Both the position numbers and the translations under genes were made by a program. Shown in pieces: positions 1 to 7,965 of a stretch of 7,965 bases of DNA; positions within the stretch are counted from its first letter, which is position 1; every line of letters starts with the position of its first letter. The notes under the pieces were generated by a model. That model was not told the origin of the DNA and did no database searches. It saw only the letters and a program-made list of their open reading frames with translations. Location: NCBI GenBank assembly GCA_902373545.1, contig CABKMZ010000088.1:1-7965 (forward strand), in the 5' to 3' direction. This DNA is from an uncultured Actinomyces sp. Its GTDB lineage: Bacteria; Actinomycetota; Actinomycetes; Actinomycetales; Actinomycetaceae.

Positions 1-198
1 CACATCAAGGCGCGCCTGGACCTGCCTCCCGCAGACCCAGCCCGCGAGGCCCGCCAGGTCGAGCGCCTGCGCGCCCTGGCCGCATCCTCTGGCCTCGACC
101 CCGATTTCGCTGAAAAGTTCCTGGGCTTCATGGTCCGCGAAGTCATCCGCCACCACGAGGACATCAAGGCCGAGTACGACGAGGTGTCCCGCGCCTGA
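1..198 (+). CDS. Chorismate mutase, AroQ-type, C-terminal part (5' end outside window)
   Basis: Reading frame 1 is open from the first base to a TGA at 196-198 and gives the last 65 residues of a protein. The stretch reads as the third helix region of a small AroQ-fold chorismate mutase: a RARL-type start, a GLDPDFAEKFL motif, then the helix FMVREVIRHHEDIKAEYD. In this family (chorismate to prephenate, first step of Phe/Tyr synthesis, cytoplasmic) the last helix carries residues that line the active site. The GLDP-FAEKFL-EVIRHHE pattern is typical of the stand-alone actinobacterial enzymes. The start, promoter and first helix lie outside the window, so completeness cannot be judged. No convincing intrinsic terminator follows; only a 10-bp palindrome at 210-219 is seen. 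It has no evident link to the sugar genes. Assignment rests on motif recognition from memory. Confidence 0.82.
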   Translation, partial: HIKARLDLPPADPAREARQVERLRALAASSGLDPDFAEKFLGFMVREVIRHHEDIKAEYDEVSRA

Positions 199-209
199 GC
201 TGGGCCAAC

Positions 210-219
210 CCGGTACCGG
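210..219. repeat. 10-bp perfect palindrome CCGGTACCGG
   Basis: CCGGTACCGG lies 12 bp after the chorismate mutase stop. It has no loop and no T-run, so it is a poor terminator. It could be a protein-binding site or chance in GC-rich DNA. Confidence 0.3.
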
Positions 220-261
220 CCTCGTCCATCACACGGGCGGCGAGCCGGTGCGTTGGTTGCC

Positions 262-288
262 CTGGGGACCCAGCCGGTCGGCTACACT
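262..288 (+). promoter_or_regulatory. Candidate promoter region of the LacI/EbgR-like regulator
   Basis: TACACT at 283-288 fits the TANNNT -10 pattern and would place transcription start near 295, about 32 nt before the regulator's ATG. No good -35 stands 16-18 bp upstream; TTGCCC at 257-262 would need a 20-bp spacer. A short inverted repeat, CTGGG-GA-CCCAG (262-273), sits just upstream of the -10 where a -35 would be, and could be an operator. None of the GTAAC elements seen upstream of the beta-galactosidase gene is found here, so autoregulation through the same motif is not supported. Confidence 0.3.
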
Positions 289-326
289 GTCTCGCGTCGA
301 ACATCAGGTGTTGAGAATAGGGAGTC

Positions 327-1352
327 ATGGTTAATCTAGGCGACATTGCCAAGGCGACGGGATTCTCGAAGGCCACCGTGTCTCGCGTCCTGTCGGGCGA
401 TCCGAGCTTCACCGCGAAAGAATCCACCCGACACCGAGTGATTCAGGTCGCCAACGAGCTCGGCTACGCGCTGCGCACATCCCGCTCCGGCATCCCCCTG
501 ACCATCGCCGTGCTCGAAAATTTCGACCCGTCCAACGGGCCCCAAGACTCCTACTTTTCCGACGTGCGCGAGGCGCTGCGCGAACGCGCAGCCGAGAACA
601 TGATGTCTCTGACGTTCTTCCCGGACGTACGCGCCCTGGTTGAGGCCGGGCAAGACTACTCCGGCTTCGTGTCCCTTGGCCCCGCGCCCCTGACGCGGGA
701 CAACCTGGAGGCGCTGCACGAGGCGCTGCCCCACGGCGTGTTCATCGACATCAATCCCGCTCCCACGCTCTTCCACTCCGTGCGCCCCGACCTGCAACAG
801 ACCGTCATCGACGCAATCTACGCGCTGCGCGAGAGCGGCCGGGAGCGCATCGCGTTCATCGGTGGCGACGGGCACGTGATGGGCAGCCACGTGTTCGGCC
901 AGGACCCGCGTACCGTCGCCTTTGACGAGTGGGCGCACCTGCTGGCCATGCCCATCGAGGGTCTTGTCCGCGCCTCCGGTCCCTTCTCTGTGGACAACGG
1001 CCGACGCCAGGTCGACGAGCTGGTTGAGTCCCTGGGCGAGGACCTGCCCGACGCGATCCTGGTCGCCGCAGACTCCCTCGCCGTGGGCGTCCTCCAGGCG
1101 CTATCTGCGCGAGCGATCCGCGTGCCCGATCAGGTCGCCGTCGTCTCCATCGACAACCTTGAGGTGTGCCAGTACACGGCTCCGCCGCTGAGCTCCTACG
1201 CGATAAAACGTTCCGAGCTGGCCGAGACTGCCCTCATGCTGCTGTCCGACTCGATCGTGGGGCGCTTCACGCACAAGCATCACGTGCTTCTGTCGACTCA
1301 GCTGGTTGCGCGCCAGAGTTTCGTGCCCGCCACGGCCGAACCCGAGTCCTGA
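327..1352 (+). CDS. LacI-family transcriptional regulator, EbgR-like (probable galactoside repressor)
   Basis: A 341-residue protein, normal length for the LacI family. The N-terminal helix-turn-helix is clear (GDIAKATGFSKATVSRVL, residues 5-22), with K15-A16 at the positions of the specificity residues Y17-Q18 of E. coli LacI. The wing DPSFTAKESTRHRV and the core resemble EbgR more than LacI: ERIAFIGG (173-180), VAFDEW (198-202 region), AADSLAVGVLQAL (247-259), VVSIDN (272-277) and PPLSS (286-290). D276 matches the Asp that contacts inducer in LacI. The segment joining DNA-binding and core domains is about four residues shorter than in LacI and lacks the usual hinge leucine. The ATG at 327 is preceded by AGGGAG at 319-324, only 2 nt away, so translation may be inefficient. 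It converges on the beta-galactosidase gene; the likely target is the divergent promoter region at 4476-4663. Which sugar induces it is not visible from sequence. Confidence 0.88.
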   Translation: MVNLGDIAKATGFSKATVSRVLSGDPSFTAKESTRHRVIQVANELGYALRTSRSGIPLTIAVLENFDPSNGPQDSYFSDVREALRERAAENMMSLTFFPDVRALVEAGQDYSGFVSLGPAPLTRDNLEALHEALPHGVFIDINPAPTLFHSVRPDLQQTVIDAIYALRESGRERIAFIGGDGHVMGSHVFGQDPRTVAFDEWAHLLAMPIEGLVRASGPFSVDNGRRQVDELVESLGEDLPDAILVAADSLAVGVLQALSARAIRVPDQVAVVSIDNLEVCQYTAPPLSSYAIKRSELAETALMLLSDSIVGRFTHKHHVLLSTQLVARQSFVPATAEPES

Positions 1353-1387
1353 GCGTCGGTTGGATCTCGCGTCGAGGGCCAATAGGC

Positions 1388-1432
1388 AGCCGGCGGCGGC
1401 GCGGTGGGCACTCACCGCGCCGCCGCCGGTTT
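1388..1432. terminator. Bidirectional hairpin between convergent regulator and beta-galactosidase genes
   Basis: A perfect 17-bp stem has arms 1390-1406 (CCGGCGGCGGCGCGGTG) and 1413-1429, with a 6-nt loop GGCACT. A G-T and an A-T pair can extend it at the base. On the + strand it is followed by TTTCATCTC, a short T-run; on the - strand no T-run follows. It lies 37 bp after the regulator stop and 8 bp from the beta-galactosidase stop, as expected of a shared terminator for converging units. Confidence 0.8.
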
Positions 1433-1436
1433 CATC

Positions 1437-4556
<3,120 letters not shown>

Positions 4557-4560
4557 CTAT

Positions 4561-4574
4561 GTAACCGCGTAACT
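4561..4574. promoter_or_regulatory. Second candidate regulatory site between divergent promoters, GTAACCGCGTAACT
   Basis: GTAACC at 4561-4566 repeats the half-site at 4531, and GTAACT follows at 4569-4574 as a direct repeat 8 bp on. The site lies between the two divergent -35 elements (4551-4556 and 4595-4600), where one bound protein could affect both promoters. It is not a clean palindrome. Confidence 0.38.
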
Positions 4575-4594
4575 GTCTGTAATCAAGAACACCA

Positions 4595-4623
4595 TTGCGA
4601 TACTGGGGTAAATACGTTAACTT
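4595..4623 (+). promoter_or_regulatory. Probable symporter promoter with overlapping GTTAAC element
   Basis: TTGCGA (4595-4600) is followed after 17 bp by TAACTT (4618-4623), which fits TANNNT. Transcription would start near 4630, leaving a leader of about 34 nt. The spacer and -10 overlap GTAAATACGTTAAC (4608-4621), an imperfect inverted repeat with a central CG region that could be a third repressor site. Confidence 0.55.
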
Positions 4624-4650
4624 AGAGGTGTCCAACCAAGAGTTGCTTCG

Positions 4651-4660
4651 AAGGAGAGGG
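4651..4660 (+). promoter_or_regulatory. Ribosome binding site of the symporter gene
   Basis: AAGGAGAGGG ends 3 nt before the ATG at 4664, with the GGAG core 8 nt away. It sets the start at MSHEQGAHKN and excludes the longer in-frame reading from 4595, which would begin inside the promoter. Confidence 0.8.
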
Positions 4661-4663
4661 ACC

Positions 4664-6106
4664 ATGTCGCACGAACAGGGTGCACACAAGAACTGGGTAT
4701 CGCGCATCTGCTACGCGATCGGCAATCTGGGACAGGCTGCGTACTACAACGCGCTGTCGACATTCTTTGTCACCTACTACGCGGCGCAGACGCTGTTCCG
4801 CGACTACGAGGCCGAAGAAGCCACGGCGATGATCGGCATCATCACGGCACTCGTCTTCATTATTCGTATCGTCGAGATCTTCATTGACCCGCTCCTGGGG
4901 AACCTGGTTGACAACACGACCACGCGCTGGGGCCGCTTCAAGCCCTGGCAGGTGATCGGCGGTGTCGGCTCATCGATCCTGCTCTTCGCGATCTTCACCG
5001 GACTTTTTGGCCTGGTTAACGTCAACAAGGGTGTTTTCATCGTCGTCTTCATCATCGTCTTCGTGGTGCTCGACGTCCTGTACTCGCTGCGCGACATCTC
5101 CTACTGGGGCATGATCCCCGCCCTGTCCTCCTCCTCGGAAGAGCGAAGCGTCTACACCGCCCTGGGTACCTTCACCGGCTCGATCGGCTACAACGGTGTC
5201 ACCGCCATTGTGGTCCCCCTGGTCGCATTCTTCGGCAGCGTGGCCGGCGCCGGGTCTGAGAGCCAGGCAGGCTGGAGCGGTTTTGGCGCGGTCATTGGAA
5301 TCCTCGGTATCGTCACCTGCCTCGCCGTCGCATTCGGTACCCGCGAGGAGGAAAGCGTCCTGCGCGATCCGGGAGACAAGTCCAGCCCCCTCCAGGCGTT
5401 CCAGGCGATCGGTCGCAACGACCAGCTGCTGTGGATGTCCCTGTCCTACGTCCTGTACTCCATCGCCAACGTTGCGACCACGGGCTTCATGATCTACCTC
5501 TTCAAGTTCGTGCTGCACAAGCCCAACAGCTACTCGATCGTCGGCATCATCGCCTTCGTCATCGGCCTGATTGTCACGCCCCTGTACCCGATCATCAACC
5601 GCCGCCTGCCGCGCCGCTACCTCTACCTCGGCGGCATGGTGCTCATGGCTATCGCCTACATCTTGTTCATCCTCTTCTCCAAGAACCTCACGATCGTTTT
5701 CATCGCCCTGGTTCTCTTCTACCTGCCCGCCACCTGTATCCAGATGACCGCGATCCTGACAATCACGGACTCTGTCGAGTACGGCCAGCTCAAGACCGGC
5801 AAGCGCAACGAAGCCGTGACCCTGTCTGTCCGACCCATGTTGGACAAGATCGCCGGCGCCCTGTCCAACTCCATCGTCGGTTTTGTCGCCATCGCGGCCG
5901 CCATGACCAACGACGTCGATCCCGACCTGCTGACGACCGCGAACATCGAGACCTTCAAGACCGCGGCCTTCTACGCGCCCCTCGGCGTCATCATCCTGGC
6001 CTTCCTGGTCTTCACCTTCAAGGTCAGCCTGACGGAGAAGAAGCACGGCGAGATCGTCGAGATCCTCAAGCAGAACATGAGTCGCGCCGACATCACGGAG
6101 GGCTAA
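4664..6106 (+). CDS. GPH-family sugar:cation symporter, LacS-like galactoside permease
   Basis: A 480-residue integral membrane protein with about 12 predicted helices, of the glycoside-pentoside-hexuronide:cation symporter family within the major facilitator superfamily. It carries the family signature in loop 2-3, FIDPLLGNLVDNTTTRWGRF (73-92), and the LacS-type block DSVEYGQLKTGKRNEAV (369-385) followed by TLSVRPMLDK. E71 and D75 in helix 2 match the acidic pair that binds the coupling cation in MelB-type carriers. In LacS of Streptococcus thermophilus the block around 377-383 has functional K, H and E residues; here K377 and E383 are kept but the His position is K380. There is no C-terminal EIIA domain, unlike full-length LacS (about 630 residues). 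Expected role: import of lactose or a related galactoside coupled to H+ or Na+. Divergent from the beta-galactosidase gene. MelB- or xyloside-type specificity cannot be excluded, but the neighbour enzyme favours a beta-galactoside. Confidence 0.9.
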   Translation: MSHEQGAHKNWVSRICYAIGNLGQAAYYNALSTFFVTYYAAQTLFRDYEAEEATAMIGIITALVFIIRIVEIFIDPLLGNLVDNTTTRWGRFKPWQVIGGVGSSILLFAIFTGLFGLVNVNKGVFIVVFIIVFVVLDVLYSLRDISYWGMIPALSSSSEERSVYTALGTFTGSIGYNGVTAIVVPLVAFFGSVAGAGSESQAGWSGFGAVIGILGIVTCLAVAFGTREEESVLRDPGDKSSPLQAFQAIGRNDQLLWMSLSYVLYSIANVATTGFMIYLFKFVLHKPNSYSIVGIIAFVIGLIVTPLYPIINRRLPRRYLYLGGMVLMAIAYILFILFSKNLTIVFIALVLFYLPATCIQMTAILTITDSVEYGQLKTGKRNEAVTLSVRPMLDKIAGALSNSIVGFVAIAAAMTNDVDPDLLTTANIETFKTAAFYAPLGVIILAFLVFTFKVSLTEKKHGEIVEILKQNMSRADITEG

Positions 6107-6143
6107 GCTCTCGCGGTCCTGACAAGAGGCTTGTTGGGTGAGG

Positions 6144-6185
6144 AAAGGGGGGCGGGGGACGCGCGGGCGTTCCCCGCCCCGCTTT
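6144..6185 (+). terminator. Rho-independent terminator after the symporter gene
   Basis: The stem GGGGCGGGGGACG (6149-6161) pairs with CGTTCCCCGCCCC (6168-6180) with one G-U pair, around a 6-nt loop CGCGGG. After one G/G mismatch, AAAG (6144-6147) pairs with CTTT (6182-6185). The T-run is short. It starts 38 bp after the stop codon and isolates the sugar locus from the next unit. Confidence 0.82.
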
Positions 6186-6199
6186 GTGTCAAGGATCGA

Positions 6200-6219
6200 C
6201 GAGGCCGGGGCTGGCCTCG
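6200..6219. repeat. Second hairpin downstream of the symporter terminator
   Basis: CGAGGCC (6200-6206) and GGCCTCG (6213-6219) form a perfect 7-bp stem around GGGGCT. No T-run follows on either strand, so it may be a back-up pause or RNA-processing structure rather than a terminator. Confidence 0.4.
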
Positions 6220-6318
6220 CTCTCACCATGCCCCACGCGAGGCTCAGCCCTGTGCGTACGTGGCCGCCACGGCCTCGTACCGGTGTTTCCAGGGTTGTCT
6301 GATGAAATTCTGCGCACG

Positions 6319-6365
6319 CTCCCTGATAGTTTTCAGGTAGCTTTCAGATTTGTGGATTGTAATGT
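6319..6365 (+). promoter_or_regulatory. Probable activator-dependent promoter with 11-bp direct repeats
   Basis: TTTCAG occurs at 6331-6336 and 6342-6347, exactly 11 bp apart, inside the units TTTTCAGGTAG (6330-6340) and CTTTCAGATTT (6341-6351). A weaker third unit, CTCCCTGATAG (6319-6329), precedes them. A -10-like element follows 10 bp after the last TTTCAG: TGTAAT (6358-6363) or TAATGT (6360-6365). No -35 hexamer is seen at 17 bp, since the repeats occupy that place. Direct repeats with an 11-bp period next to the -10 are the usual binding pattern of OmpR/PhoB-type response regulators (and of SARP activators). Start would be near 6371, about 40 nt before the first gene. Confidence 0.5.
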
Positions 6366-6400
6366 AACTCGGAAGTGAGACCCACGCCCTAAAATCATTC

Positions 6401-6406
6401 AAGGAG
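6401..6406 (+). promoter_or_regulatory. Ribosome binding site of the small lipoprotein gene
   Basis: AAGGAG, 5 nt before the ATG at 6412. Its position supports this start. Confidence 0.75.
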
Positions 6407-6411
6407 TTTCA

Positions 6412-6879
6412 ATGAAGACTCGCACGCAGATGCGCGTCCTTGCAGTTATCGCCCTCACCCTCGCGGCTGCCCTGAGCGCATGTGGTTCGACTGACTCGTC
6501 CGCGTCGTCCAGCACCAAGTCGCCGAGCGCGGGTTCCAACGCCGCGAGCAACGACCCCAACCTGGTCTTCGCCCAATGCATGCGCGACAAGGGCTTCGAT
6601 GTGCCCGACACCGGCCTGACGCCCGACCAGCTCAACGACACCTCCGACGCATTCAACAATGCCCTCAACGAGTGCATGATGAAGGTGTCGAATCTGACGG
6701 GCGAAGGCAACATCGCGAACGATCCGGCCGTCCGTGAGACCCTGGTCAAGGGAGCCGAGTGCTTGCGCGGCCTCGGCTACGACGTGAAGGACCCCCAGCC
6801 CGGCGAAGGCCTGAACCTCCCGGATATTCCTGAGAAGGATCTCAACAAGTGCTTTACGCAGGGGGGAGGCGCCAAGTGA
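6412..6879 (+). CDS. Small secreted lipoprotein with duplicated two-Cys repeat, function unknown
   Basis: A 155-residue protein. Residues 1-23 are a lipoprotein signal peptide (basic MKTRTQMR start, hydrophobic core, lipobox LSAC with lipidated Cys24). A Ser-rich linker (25-47) would span the outer face of the membrane. The mature domain has four further cysteines, C56, C88, C117 and C147. They fall in two similar units: FAQCMRDKGFDVPD (53-66) with a second Cys 32 residues on, and GAECLRGLGYDVKD (114-127) with a second Cys 30 residues on. The pattern suggests an internal duplication with two disulfides. Proteins with a Cys-Met-Arg-x-x-Gly-hydrophobic-x-x-Pro-Asp motif are common unnamed lipoproteins in actinobacteria. 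The stop overlaps the start of the adaptor gene by 4 bp (GTGA), so the two are probably translated together. It may be a sensor or partner of the exporter; no function is proven. Confidence 0.85.
   Translation: MKTRTQMRVLAVIALTLAAALSACGSTDSSASSSTKSPSAGSNAASNDPNLVFAQCMRDKGFDVPDTGLTPDQLNDTSDAFNNALNECMMKVSNLTGEGNIANDPAVRETLVKGAECLRGLGYDVKDPQPGEGLNLPDIPEKDLNKCFTQGGGAK
6861..6869 (+). promoter_or_regulatory. Ribosome binding site of the adaptor gene, inside the lipoprotein gene
   Basis: GGGGGGAGG... at about 6861-6869 lies 6 nt before GTG 6876. It favours this GTG over the in-frame GTG at 6849, which has no such site and would add nine residues in front of the signal peptide. Confidence 0.65.
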
Positions 6880-7958
6880 CGCGACCTCGATCCGCCCGAG
6901 TCGCGGCGTCCCTGGCGATCCTGGTGGCGGCGGGACTGACCCTGTCGGCCTGTTCGGGATCCAACGCGAGTGCCGACGCGCCGCAGTCCTTTAGCGGCGC
7001 AACCGAGACGATCACGCGCGGGGACCTGGTGGGGGAGACCACCGTCCAGGGAAACCTGCGATACGCCGACTCCTACGTGCAAAAGAGCGCCTTTAACGGC
7101 GTCATCACCTCGCTGCCCACGCCCGGGACGACCCTGGGCCAGGGCGACCACGTCTACACGGTCGGCGGCACGAACTCCTACCTGCTCCACGGCGCGGTCC
7201 CCGCATGGCGCAGCTTCGAGGAAGGCATGAGCGACGGCCAGGACGTGACCCAGCTGGAGACCGCCCTGTCTGAGCTCGGCTACTTCGAGGCCACCCCCAA
7301 CGGCCACTTCGACTGGAACACCATCTGGGCGATCAAGAAGTGGCAGAAGGCCCTCAGCCTGCCTCAGGACGGAACGCTGCCGCTCGGATCCGTGCTCTTT
7401 GCCCCCGAGGACCTGCGCGTCGGCGCGCTCAAATCCCGCGTGGGCGACACGGCCACGACAGAGACGGAACTCTTCACGGCCTCGTCCTCACGACAGATCG
7501 TCTCGGCGAACCTCAAGCTCTCCGACCAGGCCCTCGGCGTCGTCGGAAACTCGGTGACCATCCGCCTGCCCGGCTCCGCCAAGACGACGACCGGGACGAT
7601 CAGCGCGGTCGAGCCCCCGACCGACAAGCCCGGGGACGCCTCGTCAAGCAACAAGGAAGCCTCCAAGGAACGCATCGTCCCGGTGACGATCACCCCGGAT
7701 GACCCCTCCGCCCTCGAAGGGCTGCAGGAGGCCTCGGTGTCCCTCGGCTTCACTTCTGAGTCGCGCTCCGGCGTGCTCTCCGTGCCTCTCGGCGCGCTCG
7801 TCGCGCTGAGCGCCGACCAGTTCGGCGTCGAAGTCGTCGACGATGCTGGCAACATCACGCGAGTTCCCGTCACCGTCGGCCTGTTCGCTGGCGACCGCGT
7901 CGAAGTGAGCGGCGACGAGATCGCCGAAGGCCAGCGCGTGGTGGTGCCCAACCGATGA
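6876..7958 (+). CDS. Efflux periplasmic-adaptor-like lipoprotein with peptidoglycan-binding domain
   Basis: A 360-residue protein starting with GTG. Residues 1-25 form a signal peptide with basic start and lipobox LSAC (23-26; Cys26 lipidated). Then come a lipoyl/barrel-sandwich-like half (about 45-115, with GVITSLPTPGTTLGQGDHVY), a peptidoglycan-binding type 1 domain (about 118-176: DVTQLETALSELGY, then GHFDWNTIWAIKKWQ), the second lipoyl-like half and a beta-barrel (about 205-300, with an Asp/Ser/Lys-rich loop at 249-264), and a C-terminal membrane-proximal domain (about 300-360, ending in EGQRVVVPNR). The arrangement matches the actinobacterial HlyD/MacA-like adaptors that work with MacB-type ABC exporters. 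The usual alpha-helical hairpin is absent and the peptidoglycan-binding domain sits in its place, which suits a single-membrane cell. Overlaps the preceding lipoprotein gene by 4 bp and the next gene by 4 bp. The exported substrate is unknown. Confidence 0.85.
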   Translation: MTRPRSARVAASLAILVAAGLTLSACSGSNASADAPQSFSGATETITRGDLVGETTVQGNLRYADSYVQKSAFNGVITSLPTPGTTLGQGDHVYTVGGTNSYLLHGAVPAWRSFEEGMSDGQDVTQLETALSELGYFEATPNGHFDWNTIWAIKKWQKALSLPQDGTLPLGSVLFAPEDLRVGALKSRVGDTATTETELFTASSSRQIVSANLKLSDQALGVVGNSVTIRLPGSAKTTTGTISAVEPPTDKPGDASSSNKEASKERIVPVTITPDDPSALEGLQEASVSLGFTSESRSGVLSVPLGALVALSADQFGVEVVDDAGNITRVPVTVGLFAGDRVEVSGDEIAEGQRVVVPNR

Positions 7959-7965
7959 GCCACAT
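7955..7965 (+). CDS. Start of a third operon gene (cut by window end), possibly ABC exporter ATPase
   Basis: ATG at 7955-7957 overlaps the adaptor stop in the form ATGA and opens a frame reading Met-Ser-His before the window ends. The overlap matches the other junction in this operon. Adaptors of this type are usually followed by an ABC transporter ATP-binding protein and a FtsX-like permease, so that is the expected product; three codons cannot prove it. The ribosome binding site is weak (GTGGTG region), which fits translational coupling. Confidence 0.4.

Larger units (their letters stand above)
6107..6411 (+). other. Intergenic region between the sugar locus and the lipoprotein-adaptor operon
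   Basis: About 305 bp with no supportable gene. In order it holds a small ACAAG-AGG-CTTGT repeat (6122-6134), the strong terminator (6144-6185), a second hairpin (6200-6219), a stretch of about 100 bp in which nothing clear is seen, then 11-bp direct repeats (6319-6351), a -10-like sequence (6358-6365) and a ribosome binding site (6401-6406). The last 110 bp are clearly more A/T-rich than their surroundings, as expected of a promoter. Confidence 0.7.

Noticed and set aside
4578..4583. TGTAAT as a -10 for the symporter
   Set aside because: No -35-like hexamer lies 16-18 bp upstream; the TTGCGA / TAACTT pair fits better.
4595..4663. A 23-residue N-terminal extension of the symporter
   Set aside because: It begins inside the -35 region and lacks a ribosome binding site; AAGGAGAGGG precedes the inner ATG.
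4970..6229. A 419-codon open frame opposite the symporter gene
   Set aside because: Its long Asp/Glu/Gly-rich low-complexity protein is the complement of membrane-helix codons; it is a shadow frame.
6131..6378. Short open frames in the region after the symporter gene
   Set aside because: They run through the terminator and promoter elements, lack ribosome binding sites and encode no recognisable protein.

Overview
The window is high-GC DNA with strong Shine-Dalgarno sequences, TANNNT-type -10 elements and tightly overlapping genes. This fits an actinobacterium. The protein features (a chorismate mutase tail with an Arg/Ala-rich C-terminus, a LacS-like permease without an EIIA domain, a Cys-rich lipoprotein next to an efflux adaptor) suggest an Actinomyces/Schaalia-like member of the Actinomycetaceae or a relative. 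The species assignment is inference only.

Layout. Bases 1-198 hold the 3' end of a chorismate mutase gene that begins outside the window. Bases 327-6106 form a galactoside-utilisation locus. It starts with a LacI-family repressor most like EbgR (+ strand), which converges on a full-length family GH2 beta-galactosidase (- strand, 1475 to 4437 in the window's numbering of the gene body between its stop at 1437 and start at 4475). A perfect 17-bp hairpin lies between the two stop codons. The beta-galactosidase is transcribed divergently from a GPH-family sugar:cation symporter (+ strand, 4664-6106). The 188-bp region between them carries two back-to-back promoters with the same -35 core and the same 17-bp spacing, plus a set of GTAAC-type elements and an AACCGGTT palindrome that are plausible repressor sites. 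The simplest model is that the symporter imports lactose or another beta-galactoside, the enzyme hydrolyses it in the cytoplasm, and the repressor controls both from the shared region.

A strong terminator (6144-6185) closes the symporter unit. After about 300 bp without a gene, a second transcription unit starts at 6412. It encodes a small lipoprotein with two Cys-containing repeats, then a lipoprotein-type efflux adaptor with an embedded peptidoglycan-binding domain, then the first codons of a third gene cut off by the window end. The three genes overlap by 4 bp at each junction (GTGA, ATGA). Two to three 11-bp direct repeats (TTTCAG) precede the likely -10 of this unit, which suggests control by an OmpR/PhoB-type response regulator. 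By family knowledge such adaptors usually precede an ABC transporter ATPase and permease, so this is probably an envelope-stress or antimicrobial-peptide export operon, unrelated to the sugar locus.

Most of the window is conventional. The least described parts are the duplicated four-Cys lipoprotein, the adaptor with a peptidoglycan-binding insert, and the regulatory architecture upstream of each unit.
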